Positions 33,796 through 43,440 of a DNA stretch of 60,640 bases are shown piece by piece; positions within the stretch are counted from its first letter, which is position 1, and each line of letters opens with the position of its first letter. The notes under the pieces were generated by a model. The model did no database searches. It was not told the origin of the DNA and saw nothing but the letters and a program-made list of their open reading frames with translations. This DNA is from an uncultured Muribaculaceae bacterium. GTDB taxonomy: Bacteria > Bacteroidota > Bacteroidia > Bacteroidales > Muribaculaceae. The position numbers and the translations under genes are program-made. Location of the stretch: positions 1,592 to 62,231 of the forward strand of contig CAJTMM010000009.1 of the NCBI GenBank assembly GCA_910577465.1. The letters run 5' to 3'.

Positions 33796-35646
33796 ATGCT
33801 CACACTCACCACAGTTCTGATTGCAGCATCAGTATCCGCCATAACACCGCAGCCTGCCGACACCACCCGCACCCTCGAATTGAGCGAGGTGGTGATCACC
33901 GGCAGCAACCAGGCAGTAGGCCGTAATCTAATCCCCTACACCGTATCGATAGTAGGGGAACGCCAACTCGATGCCACCGGCTCCACGCAATTGCTGTCGG
34001 CTATATCCGGACAAGTGCCCAGTTTGTTTGTATCACAGCGTGGTATATTCGGATTCGGAGTGAGCAACGGAGGCTCAGGACACATAAAAATGCGTGGAGT
34101 GGGCGGTGATCGCGCCAGCGCAGTGCTGATGATGGTCGACGGCCAGCCGCAATACGCCGGTATATACTCACACCACGTGGCAGACTTTTATTCTAAAGAA
34201 CATGTCCAACGGGTTGAGGTGCTCCGTGGTCCGGGTTCGGTGTTATACGGTTCAAATGCCATGGCAGGTGTAATCAATGTGATTACCAAAGACCCGGGTA
34301 AAGACGGGGTAAACACCTCCCTCACATCACAATTCGGCTCATACCGCACATGGCTGTCCACACTCACCAATACTATACGCCACGGACGCTTTTCATCACT
34401 CTTATCTGTATCTTACGACCGCACCGACGGCTCTATCAAGGGTATGGATTTTCGCCAATGGAGCGGCTATGCCAAAGTCGGCTATGACTTCAACAGCCAT
34501 TGGAAAGGTGCGTTGGATTATACGCTTATGAATTTCAAAGCCAACGACCCGGTCTATCCCACACTCTCCAATCCCGAATCCACCGATATATACAGACAGA
34601 ATGTGACCCGTGGCGAAGCATCGGCATCCGTCACCAACACATTCCTCAACACGAACGGTAGCATACGCATGTACTACAGCTACGGCAACCATTTCATTGA
34701 TGACCCGAGACATTTTCACAGTACCGACGACCGCTTCGGCATCCTCGCATACCAGAATCTGACACCGTGGACCAACGCCCGCATGACTGTTGGATTTGAC
34801 CTCGACACCTATTCCGGGGCAATCCCCACATCGGGCGGCAATGACCATAGTCCCGGGTCCATAAGTACAATGAGCCGCAAACGGATAGTGGAGTACTCCC
34901 CCTACGTTACCTTATCGCAAGGACTGTCAGGCAATCGCGTCATACTCAACGGTGGTCTGCGACTGGCATTAAGCGACATGTTCCACACTCAATGGGTACC
35001 GCAAGCGGGGATAGTCTACAACTCACCGGCGGGTATTACTGCCAAGGGCTCCGTATCCATGGGCTACCGCAACCCTTCGTTCCGCGAATTATACCTGTAC
35101 CGGATGGCGAATCCTGACCTGCAACCCGAAAAGATGATGAACTACGAGATATCACTGTCTAAATCATTCTCGCGCTACTTCAGCATCGACCTCACAGCCT
35201 ATTACGCCCGCGGACGCAATATGATACAACAGATTGACATGCAGAACCGCAATACCGGACGTTTCATAAACAAAGGCATCGAAGTGAGCGCGCATAGCCA
35301 TCCTCATCGACTCTTGCATATCTCCGCATCCTACAGCTATCTGCGCACATCATTAAGCAACCTCACCGGAGCGCCTATGAACCAATACTATCTTGGTATC
35401 GACTGGCAGGCTCTCAAACAGCTGCGCATAAGCGCCGACCTGAAAGGCACCGGCGGACTGTTTGTATCCGAAGGGATTCACCGGCAAAATTATGCGCTGC
35501 TCAACATGAAATTCACCTACGACGTATGCCGTTATCTGGGACTATTCGCGCGTCTGGAAAATATCACCGACGCCCGTTACGTTATAAACCGTGGTTACGA
35601 CATGCCCGGCTTCACAGCCATGGGTGGATTCAAACTAAACATTTGA
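33796..35646 (+). CDS. TonB-dependent outer-membrane receptor
   Basis: A 616-residue receptor without an N-terminal carboxypeptidase-like extension. A short signal is followed by a TonB box (ELSEVVITGS), the plug (GQVPSLFVSQRGIFGFGVSN; VQRVEVLRGPGSVLYGSNAM, then GVINVITK) and a 22-strand-type barrel that ends in GGFKLNI. The size resembles siderophore, cobalamin or small-ligand receptors rather than SusC glycan porters, and there is no SusD. The ligand is unknown; operon partners and the AraC regulator suggest uptake and processing of one inducing compound. Confidence 0.93.
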   Translation: MLTLTTVLIAASVSAITPQPADTTRTLELSEVVITGSNQAVGRNLIPYTVSIVGERQLDATGSTQLLSAISGQVPSLFVSQRGIFGFGVSNGGSGHIKMRGVGGDRASAVLMMVDGQPQYAGIYSHHVADFYSKEHVQRVEVLRGPGSVLYGSNAMAGVINVITKDPGKDGVNTSLTSQFGSYRTWLSTLTNTIRHGRFSSLLSVSYDRTDGSIKGMDFRQWSGYAKVGYDFNSHWKGALDYTLMNFKANDPVYPTLSNPESTDIYRQNVTRGEASASVTNTFLNTNGSIRMYYSYGNHFIDDPRHFHSTDDRFGILAYQNLTPWTNARMTVGFDLDTYSGAIPTSGGNDHSPGSISTMSRKRIVEYSPYVTLSQGLSGNRVILNGGLRLALSDMFHTQWVPQAGIVYNSPAGITAKGSVSMGYRNPSFRELYLYRMANPDLQPEKMMNYEISLSKSFSRYFSIDLTAYYARGRNMIQQIDMQNRNTGRFINKGIEVSAHSHPHRLLHISASYSYLRTSLSNLTGAPMNQYYLGIDWQALKQLRISADLKGTGGLFVSEGIHRQNYALLNMKFTYDVCRYLGLFARLENITDARYVINRGYDMPGFTAMGGFKLNI

Positions 35647-35669
35647 CAAATCAATAATAACACCAAACG

Positions 35670-36660
35670 ATGAAAAAAACATTTTTCCTTCTATCAGCAA
35701 TGCTGTGCATGGCCGTAAGCTCCTGCACAGGTTCGGCAAAAGCCGAAAACGACAATGTGGCTGCCACTGATTCTGTCGACAGCATCCCTACCGTATATTT
35801 CATCAAGGACATTACGCCCGAGAGTCTTATCAAAGTCTATAACGCACTTGGCCGTAAGGCTGAGGGCAACAATGTCGCTGTAAAGATTTCCACAGGCGAA
35901 TCAAATAAATCCAACCATCTTGACACCGCTTTAATCAAAGACTTCATACATCTGATTAATGGCAACTTCATCGAATGCAACACCGCCTATCCCGGCAACC
36001 GCATGACCACAGCCGACCACCTCAAGGCCGCTCAGGAACACGGTTTCACATCCATAGCCAATGTCGACATCATGGATGCTGATGGCGATACCACACTCAC
36101 CGTCGAAGGTGGTTACCATCTGCCCTACGACATCGTAGGCAAAAATTTCCTCAATTACGATTTCATGGTCGTACTCTCACACTTCAAAGGACATCAAATG
36201 GGCGGCTTCGGTGGAGCCCTGAAAAACATATCCATAGGCATTGGCTCTACCGCCGGTAAAACATGGATTCACACCGCCGGTAAAACCAAAAATGCCGATG
36301 AACTTTGGAACAATCTTCCCGAGCAGGACCATTTCCTTGAATCCATGGCAGATGCTTGTCAGGCTATAACATCTCACATGGGCGACAAGGTTCTCTATAT
36401 CAACGTGGCAAACAAACTGTCTGTAGACTGCGACTGCAACGGCAACCCTGAAACGCCCAAAATGGCCGACCTCGGAATCTTTGCGTCGATTGACCCCGTT
36501 GCACTTGACCGCGCATGTGTCGATGCGGTAATCAATTCCGACGACCCCGGCAAGGATGCCCTTATCGAACGTATCAACTCCCGCCACGGCACTCACATTC
36601 GATGCCGCCGAAAAACTCGGCATCGGCTCTCAGAAATATCGTCTTGTGACCATTGATTAA
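35670..36660 (+). CDS. DUF362 domain lipoprotein, apparent C-terminal frameshift
   Basis: A lipoprotein (FLLSAMLCMAVSSCTGS) with a DUF362 domain: NNVAVKISTGESNKSNHL, then MVVLSHFKGHQMGGFGGALK, DCDCNGNPETPKMADLG and ASIDPVALDRACVD. Family members often pair this domain with ferredoxin clusters; none is present here. The original frame ends at 36656 with an unlikely basic tail. Another frame from about 36592 reads TFDAAEKLGIGSQKYRLVTI and stops at 36660, which is the normal DUF362 ending. Loss of two bases in a CA run near 36591 explains this. It may be a sequencing error or a true lesion with little effect. Third gene of the CMD-cupin operon. Confidence 0.88.
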
Positions 36661-36691
36661 AGCACCACACCGATATCCACAATAAATACGA

Positions 36692-36735
36692 AGCGGGGCG
36701 GCACGATTCTCTCATACGTGCTGCCCCGCTCCTTT
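36692..36735 (+). terminator. Terminator of the CMD-cupin/receptor/DUF362 operon
   Basis: Fourteen-base arms (AGCGGGGCGGCACG at 36692-36705 and CGTGCTGCCCCGCT at 36717-36730) pair with one G-T mismatch and are followed by CCTTT. Confidence 0.8.
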
Positions 36736-36832
36736 ATACCACTCCTTTACACTGCAACACGCGCAGTCTATCTCCGAACCCGATAGACTCATCAAATGTT
36801 ATTCATTATAAATTACTTAAAAACACATATAA

Positions 36833-37339
36833 ATGAAACGCACACTCTTATCATTAGCAGCCATCGCCATCGCCACCATAAGTGCAATGGCACTGGACCT
36901 CAAAAGCGCATACGAAGAAATTAAAACCATGCCCGACCTTGAAGGCGTGAAATCTAACGGATGGACCGACGTGTACAACGGTTGGATTGATGCACTCCCC
37001 GTAGAATCGGCACAAGTTACATTCAAGGCTCATGAAGTAGGTGACGGACAAACTGTCTACTACGGCAGCAAGGTAGAAAACTTGGCACGACAATTACCAA
37101 AAGACCAACTGATTCTCTCAGGTGCAGATTTCCAGAATTTGCTATACATCTACGCGAAACCGGTTTCACAATACACCTGTGAAATTCTTATTCTGTCGGA
37201 CCAAGCCTATCAAGGCGTAACCATGGCACTATACGGTAAAGTCAGCGCCAACATTATAAAAGCTCTTGAGAAAGGCAAGGTAAGCTTCACACCCGACCAT
37301 AAAATAGTAGTCAACGTACCCATCATAGTATTCGATTAG
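36833..37339 (+). CDS. Small exported protein, uncharacterised
   Basis: A 168-residue protein with a signal peptide (KRTLLSLAAIAIATISAMAL). The mature part begins DLKSAYEEIKTMPDLEG and looks like a mixed alpha/beta domain, ending in strands KVSFTPDHKIVVNVPIIVFD. I do not recognise a named family with certainty. It stands alone: the upstream operon ends in a terminator, and a hairpin (AGTCTATC at 36765-36772 with GATAGACT at 36782-36789) lies in its leader region. Confidence 0.78.
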   Translation: MKRTLLSLAAIAIATISAMALDLKSAYEEIKTMPDLEGVKSNGWTDVYNGWIDALPVESAQVTFKAHEVGDGQTVYYGSKVENLARQLPKDQLILSGADFQNLLYIYAKPVSQYTCEILILSDQAYQGVTMALYGKVSANIIKALEKGKVSFTPDHKIVVNVPIIVFD

Positions 37340-37391
37340 AGTCGACATCTAATATTTCAACACCTTATAATAATTAAGGCGTAAACCGGAC

Positions 37392-38339
37392 TTACTCTTG
37401 CTCCCGCGGCAATACTTTTCTCGGTTTGTTACGAAGCGGATCAAAGCCGTTTCCGTAAACACTACGGGCATCCGATTGGATTATATATGCGCCCTCATCC
37501 ACTTTGCGTACTATCTCATATATTCTGTCAGCATCAAATTGCCGGCACCACACTACCAACATGGTCCGGTCCTCTCCGGTCCAAAATCCCTTGCCATCGA
37601 ATGTAGTCACACCACGACCTGATTCATGGGTGATACTATGGGCTATCTCACGCCATTTAGACGAAAGTATCAGAAACTGAATGGTCTGCTTATCTGCATT
37701 GACTATATAATTGGCGAGCAACGAATATATGGCTATCGACACCCAACCATAGATGATTGTCTCTACCCTGCCTTGTATTCGGGCATCAAGATCACCATCA
37801 AAAGGTAGAAAAAATGAGCACGTGACTATAGCCACATCTATCACCATCATGGTGCGACCGATACTAACATTCGACTTCCTTTCAAAAATAGCCGCGACTA
37901 TATCAGTACCGCCCGCCGAGCCTTTGTGTGCGTAGTACATGCCTATTCCGCACCCGCATATCGCTGCCCCCATCAGTACACTCATAGTCGTGTCGGTAAC
38001 AATGGGAGGATGAGACGTGAAATAACCCTCTATAAGCCCGATAAGCAATGACAGCAAAGTTGCTCCAAAGACAGTGCGCACCACAAACGTACGCCCCAAT
38101 GTTCTGCACCAGCATACAAGCATCAGTATATTGACCGCGTACATTGTCACAGCCACAGGGATAGTCTGTCCACTGGCAAAATAAACCAAAGTACTGAATC
38201 CTGCCATTCCCCCGACTACTATGTCATGGGGAAGTATGAACACTGTGAATCCCACCGCATAAAGAGCCATTCCGGCAACTATCATCAAATAATCGCGTAC
38301 CTTGGCTTTTGAATAGTTAGGAATCGGAGGTGTAATCAT
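37392..38339 (-). CDS. YitT family membrane protein
   Basis: A 315-residue protein with about six membrane helices (MIVAGMALYAVGFTVFILPH; GMAGFSTLVYFASGQTIPVA; GSAGGTDIVAAIFERK) and a C-terminal cytoplasmic DUF2179 domain (RGVTTFDGKGFWTGEDRTML, VVWCRQFDADRIYEIVRKVD). The family is widespread and its transport role is not established. The C-terminal domain has a small-ligand-binding fold. The gene is monocistronic and divergent from the sugar kinase. Confidence 0.92.
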   Translation of the reverse strand: MITPPIPNYSKAKVRDYLMIVAGMALYAVGFTVFILPHDIVVGGMAGFSTLVYFASGQTIPVAVTMYAVNILMLVCWCRTLGRTFVVRTVFGATLLSLLIGLIEGYFTSHPPIVTDTTMSVLMGAAICGCGIGMYYAHKGSAGGTDIVAAIFERKSNVSIGRTMMVIDVAIVTCSFFLPFDGDLDARIQGRVETIIYGWVSIAIYSLLANYIVNADKQTIQFLILSSKWREIAHSITHESGRGVTTFDGKGFWTGEDRTMLVVWCRQFDADRIYEIVRKVDEGAYIIQSDARSVYGNGFDPLRNKPRKVLPREQE

Positions 38340-38483
38340 ACGTTGATGGTTTTATCATCGCAAATTTATAATTAATTCTTGTATATTTTGCGCCAAAATA
38401 TTCACTCCACATCTCTATACCGCATATATATACAACCAATAAATAATTTCCCAATAAGTAACTGACTTTCCATGATGTTTCGC

Positions 38484-38491
38484 TATTTTTG
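38484..38491 (+). promoter_or_regulatory. -7 element of the carbohydrate kinase gene
   Basis: TATTTTTG matches TAnnTTTG, 42 bases upstream of the kinase start; no -33 TTG is seen. Confidence 0.4.
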
Positions 38492-38533
38492 CCATGATAT
38501 TAATTTTATAAGAATAGCAACATATCGTTAACT

Positions 38534-39436
38534 ATGTCATCAGATTCCGATAATAGTTTTGTAGTAGGTATAGGCGAAGCCCTTTGGGACATATTGCCGG
38601 ATGGTAAGAAAGTGGGCGGCGCTCCGGCTAACTTCGCCTATCATGTTTCGCAATTCGGCATTAAAAGCTGTGTGGCAAGTGCCGTTGGCAACGATGAATT
38701 AGGCATTGAACTGCTCAATAAATTCCATGAACGGAATCTCAATACACTCATTCCATCTGTCGACTATCCTACCGGTACCGTAATGGTACAGGTCGATGAA
38801 TGTGGAATACCGACTTACGATATTTCAAGAAACGTTGCATGGGACAACATCCCATTTACAGATGCTCTTGAAAATCTTGCCCGCCACACCCGCGCGGTTT
38901 GCTTCGGTTCTCTTGCTCAACGCAATGCGGTATCTCGCCACTCCATATACCGTTTTCTCGAGTCCATGCCGCAACATCGTGGCACCTACAAGATATTTGA
39001 CATAAACCTGCGTCAGGATTTCCACACCCAGGAAATACTCATCGAGTCAATGAATAGATGCAATATCCTGAAGATTAACGACGAGGAGCTTATACAAGTC
39101 AATAATCTACTCGGTTATCCTGACCGGGGACAACAGGACTCCTGCGTGGCACTGCTTCAGAAATTCAATCTCGATATACTCATACTCACATGCGGTGTCA
39201 ATGGAAGCTACGTGTTTATCCCCGACAGCGTATCGTTCATCGACACGCCTAAAGTACAGGTTGCCGACACGGTAGGCGCAGGCGATTCTTTCACCGCCGC
39301 ATTTGTTTCAGGACTGCTGAAAGGAATGTCCGTCGCCGACGCGCATCTCCTTGCAGTGGAAGTTTCAGCTTTTGTATGCTCGCAGGCGGGAGCCATGCCC
39401 ATATTATCTGACCGGTTCACACAGCGTGTAAAATAA
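38534..39436 (+). CDS. PfkB family carbohydrate kinase (fructokinase-like)
   Basis: A 300-residue ribokinase-fold sugar kinase. The N-terminus has VVGIGEALWDILPDGKKVGG, with the substrate-binding GGAPANFAYH, and the C-terminus has the catalytic signature ADTVGAGDSFTAAFVSGLL with the base Asp. The pattern at the start (GEALWDILPDG) is common in bacterial fructokinases, so fructose is the best guess, but sequence does not prove it. No transporter or sugar operon is adjacent; the next gene is a MATE exporter with its own -7 element. Confidence 0.9.
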   Translation: MSSDSDNSFVVGIGEALWDILPDGKKVGGAPANFAYHVSQFGIKSCVASAVGNDELGIELLNKFHERNLNTLIPSVDYPTGTVMVQVDECGIPTYDISRNVAWDNIPFTDALENLARHTRAVCFGSLAQRNAVSRHSIYRFLESMPQHRGTYKIFDINLRQDFHTQEILIESMNRCNILKINDEELIQVNNLLGYPDRGQQDSCVALLQKFNLDILILTCGVNGSYVFIPDSVSFIDTPKVQVADTVGAGDSFTAAFVSGLLKGMSVADAHLLAVEVSAFVCSQAGAMPILSDRFTQRVK

Positions 39437-39472
39437 CATACCGTGTCGTACTCTTTCCACGCTATTTTTGAG

Positions 39473-39480
39473 TAATTTTG
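39473..39480 (+). promoter_or_regulatory. -7 element of the MATE gene
   Basis: TAATTTTG matches TAnnTTTG, 19 bases upstream of the MATE start at 39500. Confidence 0.5.
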
Positions 39481-39499
39481 CATCGGAAATTCAGCACCG

Positions 39500-40870
39500 A
39501 TGCAGAACAAGAAAAATGAAACCGTACGCATGGACATGCTCAGCGGAAATCTGCTGCGCAAAATTATCGTATTCGCATTGCCGCTAATCGCAAGCGGCAT
39601 ACTGCAACAATCATTCAATGCCATAGACGTGGCGGTGGTGGGACGCTTCTCATCAAGCCAAGCCTTGGCAGCCGTTGGAAGCAACGGGGTTATCATAAGC
39701 ATTATGATTAACCTCTTCATTGGCATATCCATTGGAGCCAACGTAGTAATCGCCAACTATATTGGTCGTAACAACGAAAAAGGCATTCGCAAATCTATCG
39801 GCACTGTAGCTGCCATAGCCCTAATCAGCGGACTGCTACTCATGGTTATGGGTATAACTCTTGCACGTCCCATTCTGGAATGGATGAATACCCCCGATGA
39901 CGTTATCGACCTTGCCACACTGTACCTGCGTATATTCTTCCTCGGTATGCCGTTCATGATGATATACAATTTCGGAGCGGCAGTGATGCGAAGCATGGGC
40001 GACACCCGCCGTCCATTCTACAGCCTTGTTGTATCTGGAATTGTCAACACTCTGCTGAACCTGCTGTTGGTAATCCGGTTCGGCATGAGCGTCGAAGGCG
40101 TTGCCATCGCCACCGTTGTTGCCAACATCATCAATGCTTCATTTATCATATATTGGCTCACTCGTGAGGATGACCCGTATAAACTCAACATACGAAAAAT
40201 CAGACTATCCATGCCGGAGCTTAAGAAAATGCTTCAGATAGGCGTACCGGCGGGACTTCAAGGAATGGTATTCTCCACTGCCAACATATTCATCCAGTCG
40301 GCAATAAATCAGTACGGTTCGGATGCTATTGCAGGATCGGCAGCGGCTCTGAATTACGAAGTCTACTGCTATTTCATTGTGAGCGCGTTCTGTCAGGCGG
40401 CGGTAGCATTCATAAGCCAGAATTACGGTGCGGGGAAATACGACCGTTGCCGGCAGGCATTCCGTATATGTATGTGGCTGAGCGTAATCACGTGCGGATT
40501 TGCCAACGTGATGATTACATGGCAAGACAGTTTCTTTATCGGCATATTCTCATCCAGCCCCGAGGTACTGCATTTTGCGTCAATCAGATTGCATTATGTG
40601 CTCCTGCTACAGTTCATTGCCAGCAGCTACGAAATCAGCGGTTCGGCAATGAGAGGTCTCGGATATTCCATGACACCTACGATACTCACCATATTCGGCA
40701 CATGTGTTCTGCGGCTGTTATGGGTATATACAGTCAACGAACGCCTGCACGACTTCAAGATATTGCTGTGTATCTACCCCATATCATGGATTGTCACCGG
40801 CTCGGCAGTGTACATTGCCTACCGCATTGTACAGCGCAAAGTATTCTCCGAACACGACCGGAAAGTATAA
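39500..40870 (+). CDS. MATE family efflux transporter
   Basis: A 456-residue multidrug/toxin exporter with about twelve membrane helices, arranged as two related halves (first half IVFALPLIASGILQQSFNAI; second half MLQIGVPAGLQGMVFSTANI). The start MQNKKNETVRMDMLSGNLLR is typical of the NorM/DinF-like branch in Bacteroidetes. Export is driven by Na+ or H+; the substrate is unknown. It converges on the TonB-domain gene with 22 bases between stops and no clear terminator. Confidence 0.93.
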   Translation: MQNKKNETVRMDMLSGNLLRKIIVFALPLIASGILQQSFNAIDVAVVGRFSSSQALAAVGSNGVIISIMINLFIGISIGANVVIANYIGRNNEKGIRKSIGTVAAIALISGLLLMVMGITLARPILEWMNTPDDVIDLATLYLRIFFLGMPFMMIYNFGAAVMRSMGDTRRPFYSLVVSGIVNTLLNLLLVIRFGMSVEGVAIATVVANIINASFIIYWLTREDDPYKLNIRKIRLSMPELKKMLQIGVPAGLQGMVFSTANIFIQSAINQYGSDAIAGSAAALNYEVYCYFIVSAFCQAAVAFISQNYGAGKYDRCRQAFRICMWLSVITCGFANVMITWQDSFFIGIFSSSPEVLHFASIRLHYVLLLQFIASSYEISGSAMRGLGYSMTPTILTIFGTCVLRLLWVYTVNERLHDFKILLCIYPISWIVTGSAVYIAYRIVQRKVFSEHDRKV

Positions 40871-40892
40871 GTCTTAAAGGATAAGGATATAT

Positions 40893-41336
40893 TTATCTTC
40901 TGAACGGGATGGATAACACATAGTACACTGGCACATTACCTCCATCTATGGTACCCGCTTTCCATCGTGGCATTCCGCTTATTATCCTTACGGCTTCGCG
41001 GTTAAGGCTCTCGTCCACGCCACGCAGCACCTCTACGTTCGACACACTGCCGTCAGAATCCACAATGAAACTGCACAGCACGCGCCCCTCTATTCCGGCG
41101 CAATAAGCCTCACGTGGATAACGGCGTTCTTGATTTATATAACGCATCAGCGCATTGTCTCCACCGGGAAACTGAGGTTGCTCATCCACTGCCTCCGGCA
41201 CATACGCGTGTACCTTCACCTCTGAATTCAGACTACGGTAAGTAACCACACAACGACCTTGGGCTAATGCATCCATAGCGGTGGCTGCTACAAAAAATAT
41301 GATAAGTATATACTTGTAATTCGATACAAGATTCAT
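40893..41336 (-). CDS. Exported TonB C-terminal domain protein
   Basis: A 147-residue protein with a signal or anchor (YKYILIIFFVAATAMDALAQ) directly followed by a TonB C-terminal domain: PQFPGGDNALMRYINQERRY, then GRVLCSFIVDSDGSVSNVEV and MPRWKAGTIDGGNVPVYYVL. It lacks the long Pro/Lys linker of true TonB, so it may not span to the inner membrane complex; short versions like this are common in Bacteroidetes and of unclear role. It has its own promoter. Confidence 0.9.
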   Translation of the reverse strand: MNLVSNYKYILIIFFVAATAMDALAQGRCVVTYRSLNSEVKVHAYVPEAVDEQPQFPGGDNALMRYINQERRYPREAYCAGIEGRVLCSFIVDSDGSVSNVEVLRGVDESLNREAVRIISGMPRWKAGTIDGGNVPVYYVLSIPFRR

Positions 41337-41400
41337 GGCTTAGTCTTTCTTCTATTGCCACATTAAGCGGCTGCATTGATTGATTCAATTGTTCTCGTGG

Positions 41401-41431
41401 CAAAAATAAACACCATGCCCTTCAACGCCAA
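41401..41431 (-). promoter_or_regulatory. Promoter of the TonB-domain gene
   Basis: On the minus strand TTG (41431-41429), a 20-base spacer and TATTTTTG (41408-41401) match the Bacteroidetes consensus, about 65 bases upstream of the start codon. Confidence 0.7.
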
Positions 41432-41621
41432 ATCTACCGGTACGATTTTGAGAATGATTATTATTGTTTTATTTTTGTTGACAATTAGCCACCTGAGTGG
41501 TAAAAAAGTATTTAATTATATAATATCATCCACACAGCATCGTTTTATAAGTTAGTCAACGAATCTTGATTATATCATTTTCCCCTATACGGCTGATAAA
41601 AATCACATATCCATTATCCCG

Positions 41622-42659
41622 ATGACCTGTAACCCATATCACTATATAGCCGGATTAGTCACGATGTTTATCGTCACCATGATACCGGTACATTCAATAG
41701 CCGCCGACAGCTCCCCGGCATATAATTTCCTTAACATACCCTCATCGGCACATGTATATGGATTGGGAGGTGTCAACATATCAAACATCGACGATGACAT
41801 AAACTCCGTTGACCAGAACCCGGCACTGCTTGGTCCTGAATTCGACATGCAGGTAGGCTTCAATTACATGCGTTATATCAGCGACGCCAATTTCGCCGGA
41901 TTGAAATTCGGCACACGCGCAGGCGAACATGGAGCTTGGGGTGTAGGCATACAATATTACGGCTATGGAGAAATTAAGGAAGCCGATACCGGCGGCAACA
42001 TTACCGGTTCATTCTCTCCAAAGGATTTGAACATCAATGGTCTCTATTCTCATGACATCACCGACCGGCTTCGCGGTGGCATAGCCTTGAAATTCCTATA
42101 TAGCTCCTATGCCGAATATACCGCATTTGCCTTAGCCACAGACTTGGGTATCAATTATTACGACCCGGACCGCGACCTTTCGCTATCGCTCGTCGTGGCT
42201 AATCTCGGAGGACAGGTAAAACGCTTTAATGAATCATACGACCGGCTTCCTTTCGACATACGATTGGGGTGGACACAATCTTTCGGCACGTTACCTATCC
42301 GTTTTTCCGTCACGGCATGGAACCTTACAAAATGGAAATTACCGTATTACGAAACAGGCGACGGATCGGAATACGACGAAATAAAACTCAAGGACTCTTT
42401 CGGATCCAACCTTTTCCGTCATCTTATATTTGCAGCCGACTTCGTTCCCTCGGAAAAATTCCATGTGGGCATCGGCTACAACTATAAAGTGCGCACCGAC
42501 ATGAGCACTTACTCCCGCAGTTTCCTGTCGGGATTTTCCATTTCGGCGGGGATGAAAGTAAAATCATTCGGCGTAGGCGTGGCATTTGCGCAACCCCACA
42601 CCGGAGCCACCACTTTCATGGTCAACATATCCACCAACCTCACCGAACTGGGATTGTAA
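41622..42659 (+). CDS. porQ: Type IX secretion system protein PorQ
   Basis: An outer-membrane beta-barrel of 345 residues of the PorV/PorQ class. A signal peptide (HYIAGLVTMFIVTMIPVHSI) is followed by YNFLNIPSSAHVYGLGGVNI and DDDINSVDQNPALLGPEFDM, the hallmark start of PorQ, then repeating strands to VNISTNLTELGL. In Porphyromonas PorQ works with PorU, PorV and PorZ in the attachment complex of type IX secretion. The porQ-cmk-ispH order seen here is conserved in Bacteroidetes. No T9SS cargo with a clear C-terminal signal was seen in this window. Confidence 0.85.
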   Translation: MTCNPYHYIAGLVTMFIVTMIPVHSIAADSSPAYNFLNIPSSAHVYGLGGVNISNIDDDINSVDQNPALLGPEFDMQVGFNYMRYISDANFAGLKFGTRAGEHGAWGVGIQYYGYGEIKEADTGGNITGSFSPKDLNINGLYSHDITDRLRGGIALKFLYSSYAEYTAFALATDLGINYYDPDRDLSLSLVVANLGGQVKRFNESYDRLPFDIRLGWTQSFGTLPIRFSVTAWNLTKWKLPYYETGDGSEYDEIKLKDSFGSNLFRHLIFAADFVPSEKFHVGIGYNYKVRTDMSTYSRSFLSGFSISAGMKVKSFGVGVAFAQPHTGATTFMVNISTNLTELGL

Positions 42660-42719
42660 CCTCATCCCGCCAATTCCATCTTCAAGCCTGCGCATAAACA
42701 AAAAATCATCACGTATCAC

Positions 42720-43424
42720 ATGAACACTACTACCCAACCACTCATCACCATTGCCATAGACGGATACTCATCATCCGGAAAAAGCAGCATGGCTCGTCAG
42801 CTGGCAAAAACCATAGGTTACCGTTACATCGACTCCGGAGCCATGTACCGTGCGGTAACTCTTTACGCCATGCAGCACAATATGATCAGCGACGACCTCG
42901 CCATTGATGAACAGTCGCTCATAGCCGCACTGCCGGAGATTGATATTGACTTCCAGGTCGACGGAGAGCGTCAGTACACCCTGCTCAATGGAGTCAATGT
43001 GGAAAGCGACATACGCTCCATGGCGGTGAGCAACCGGGTATCACCCGTATCAGCTATCCCGGCTGTGCGACACGCATTGGTAAAAATGCAGCAACAGATG
43101 GGACAGCAGAAAGGAATCGTCATGGACGGACGCGACATAGGCACCACTGTATTTCCTGACGCAGAGATGAAAGTATTCGTCAACGCATCAGCACAGACCA
43201 GAGCGCAACGACGCCTGTCAGAACTGATTGAGAAAGGTGTAGCCACGACTTATGAGGAAGTGCTGTCCAATGTTATTAACCGCGACCACATCGACGAGAC
43301 ACGCGCCGAAAGCCCTCTCCGTAAAGCTGACGATGCCATAGCGCTCGACAACTCCACCATGAGCATCGAAGAGCAGAATCAATGGCTTCTGAATCTGTAC
43401 AACGATACTATAGCCAATCTTTAA
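42720..43424 (+). CDS. cmk: Cytidylate kinase
   Basis: Phosphorylates CMP and dCMP for nucleotide supply. The P-loop IDGYSSSGKSSMARQLAK is at the N-terminus, followed by YRYIDSGAMYRAVTLYA and the NMP-binding GIVMDGRDIGTTVFPDAEMK; the lid region is RRLSELIEKG with NRDHIDETRAESPLRKADDA. Length of 234 residues is typical. It sits 60 bases behind porQ and 16 bases ahead of ispH. Confidence 0.96.
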   Translation: MNTTTQPLITIAIDGYSSSGKSSMARQLAKTIGYRYIDSGAMYRAVTLYAMQHNMISDDLAIDEQSLIAALPEIDIDFQVDGERQYTLLNGVNVESDIRSMAVSNRVSPVSAIPAVRHALVKMQQQMGQQKGIVMDGRDIGTTVFPDAEMKVFVNASAQTRAQRRLSELIEKGVATTYEEVLSNVINRDHIDETRAESPLRKADDAIALDNSTMSIEEQNQWLLNLYNDTIANL

Positions 43425-43440
43425 TACTCCACAAGGCATC

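Noticed and set aside
33796..35646. TonB receptor as SusC of a polysaccharide utilisation locus
   Set aside because: It lacks the SusC N-terminal extension and length, and no SusD or glycoside hydrolase is nearby.
41415..41555. A 46-codon plus-strand ORF with a hydrophobic stretch (MIIIVLFLLTISHL) in the region before porQ
   Set aside because: No recognisable ribosome site or promoter, no conserved pattern, and its A/T-rich codons look like non-coding sequence.
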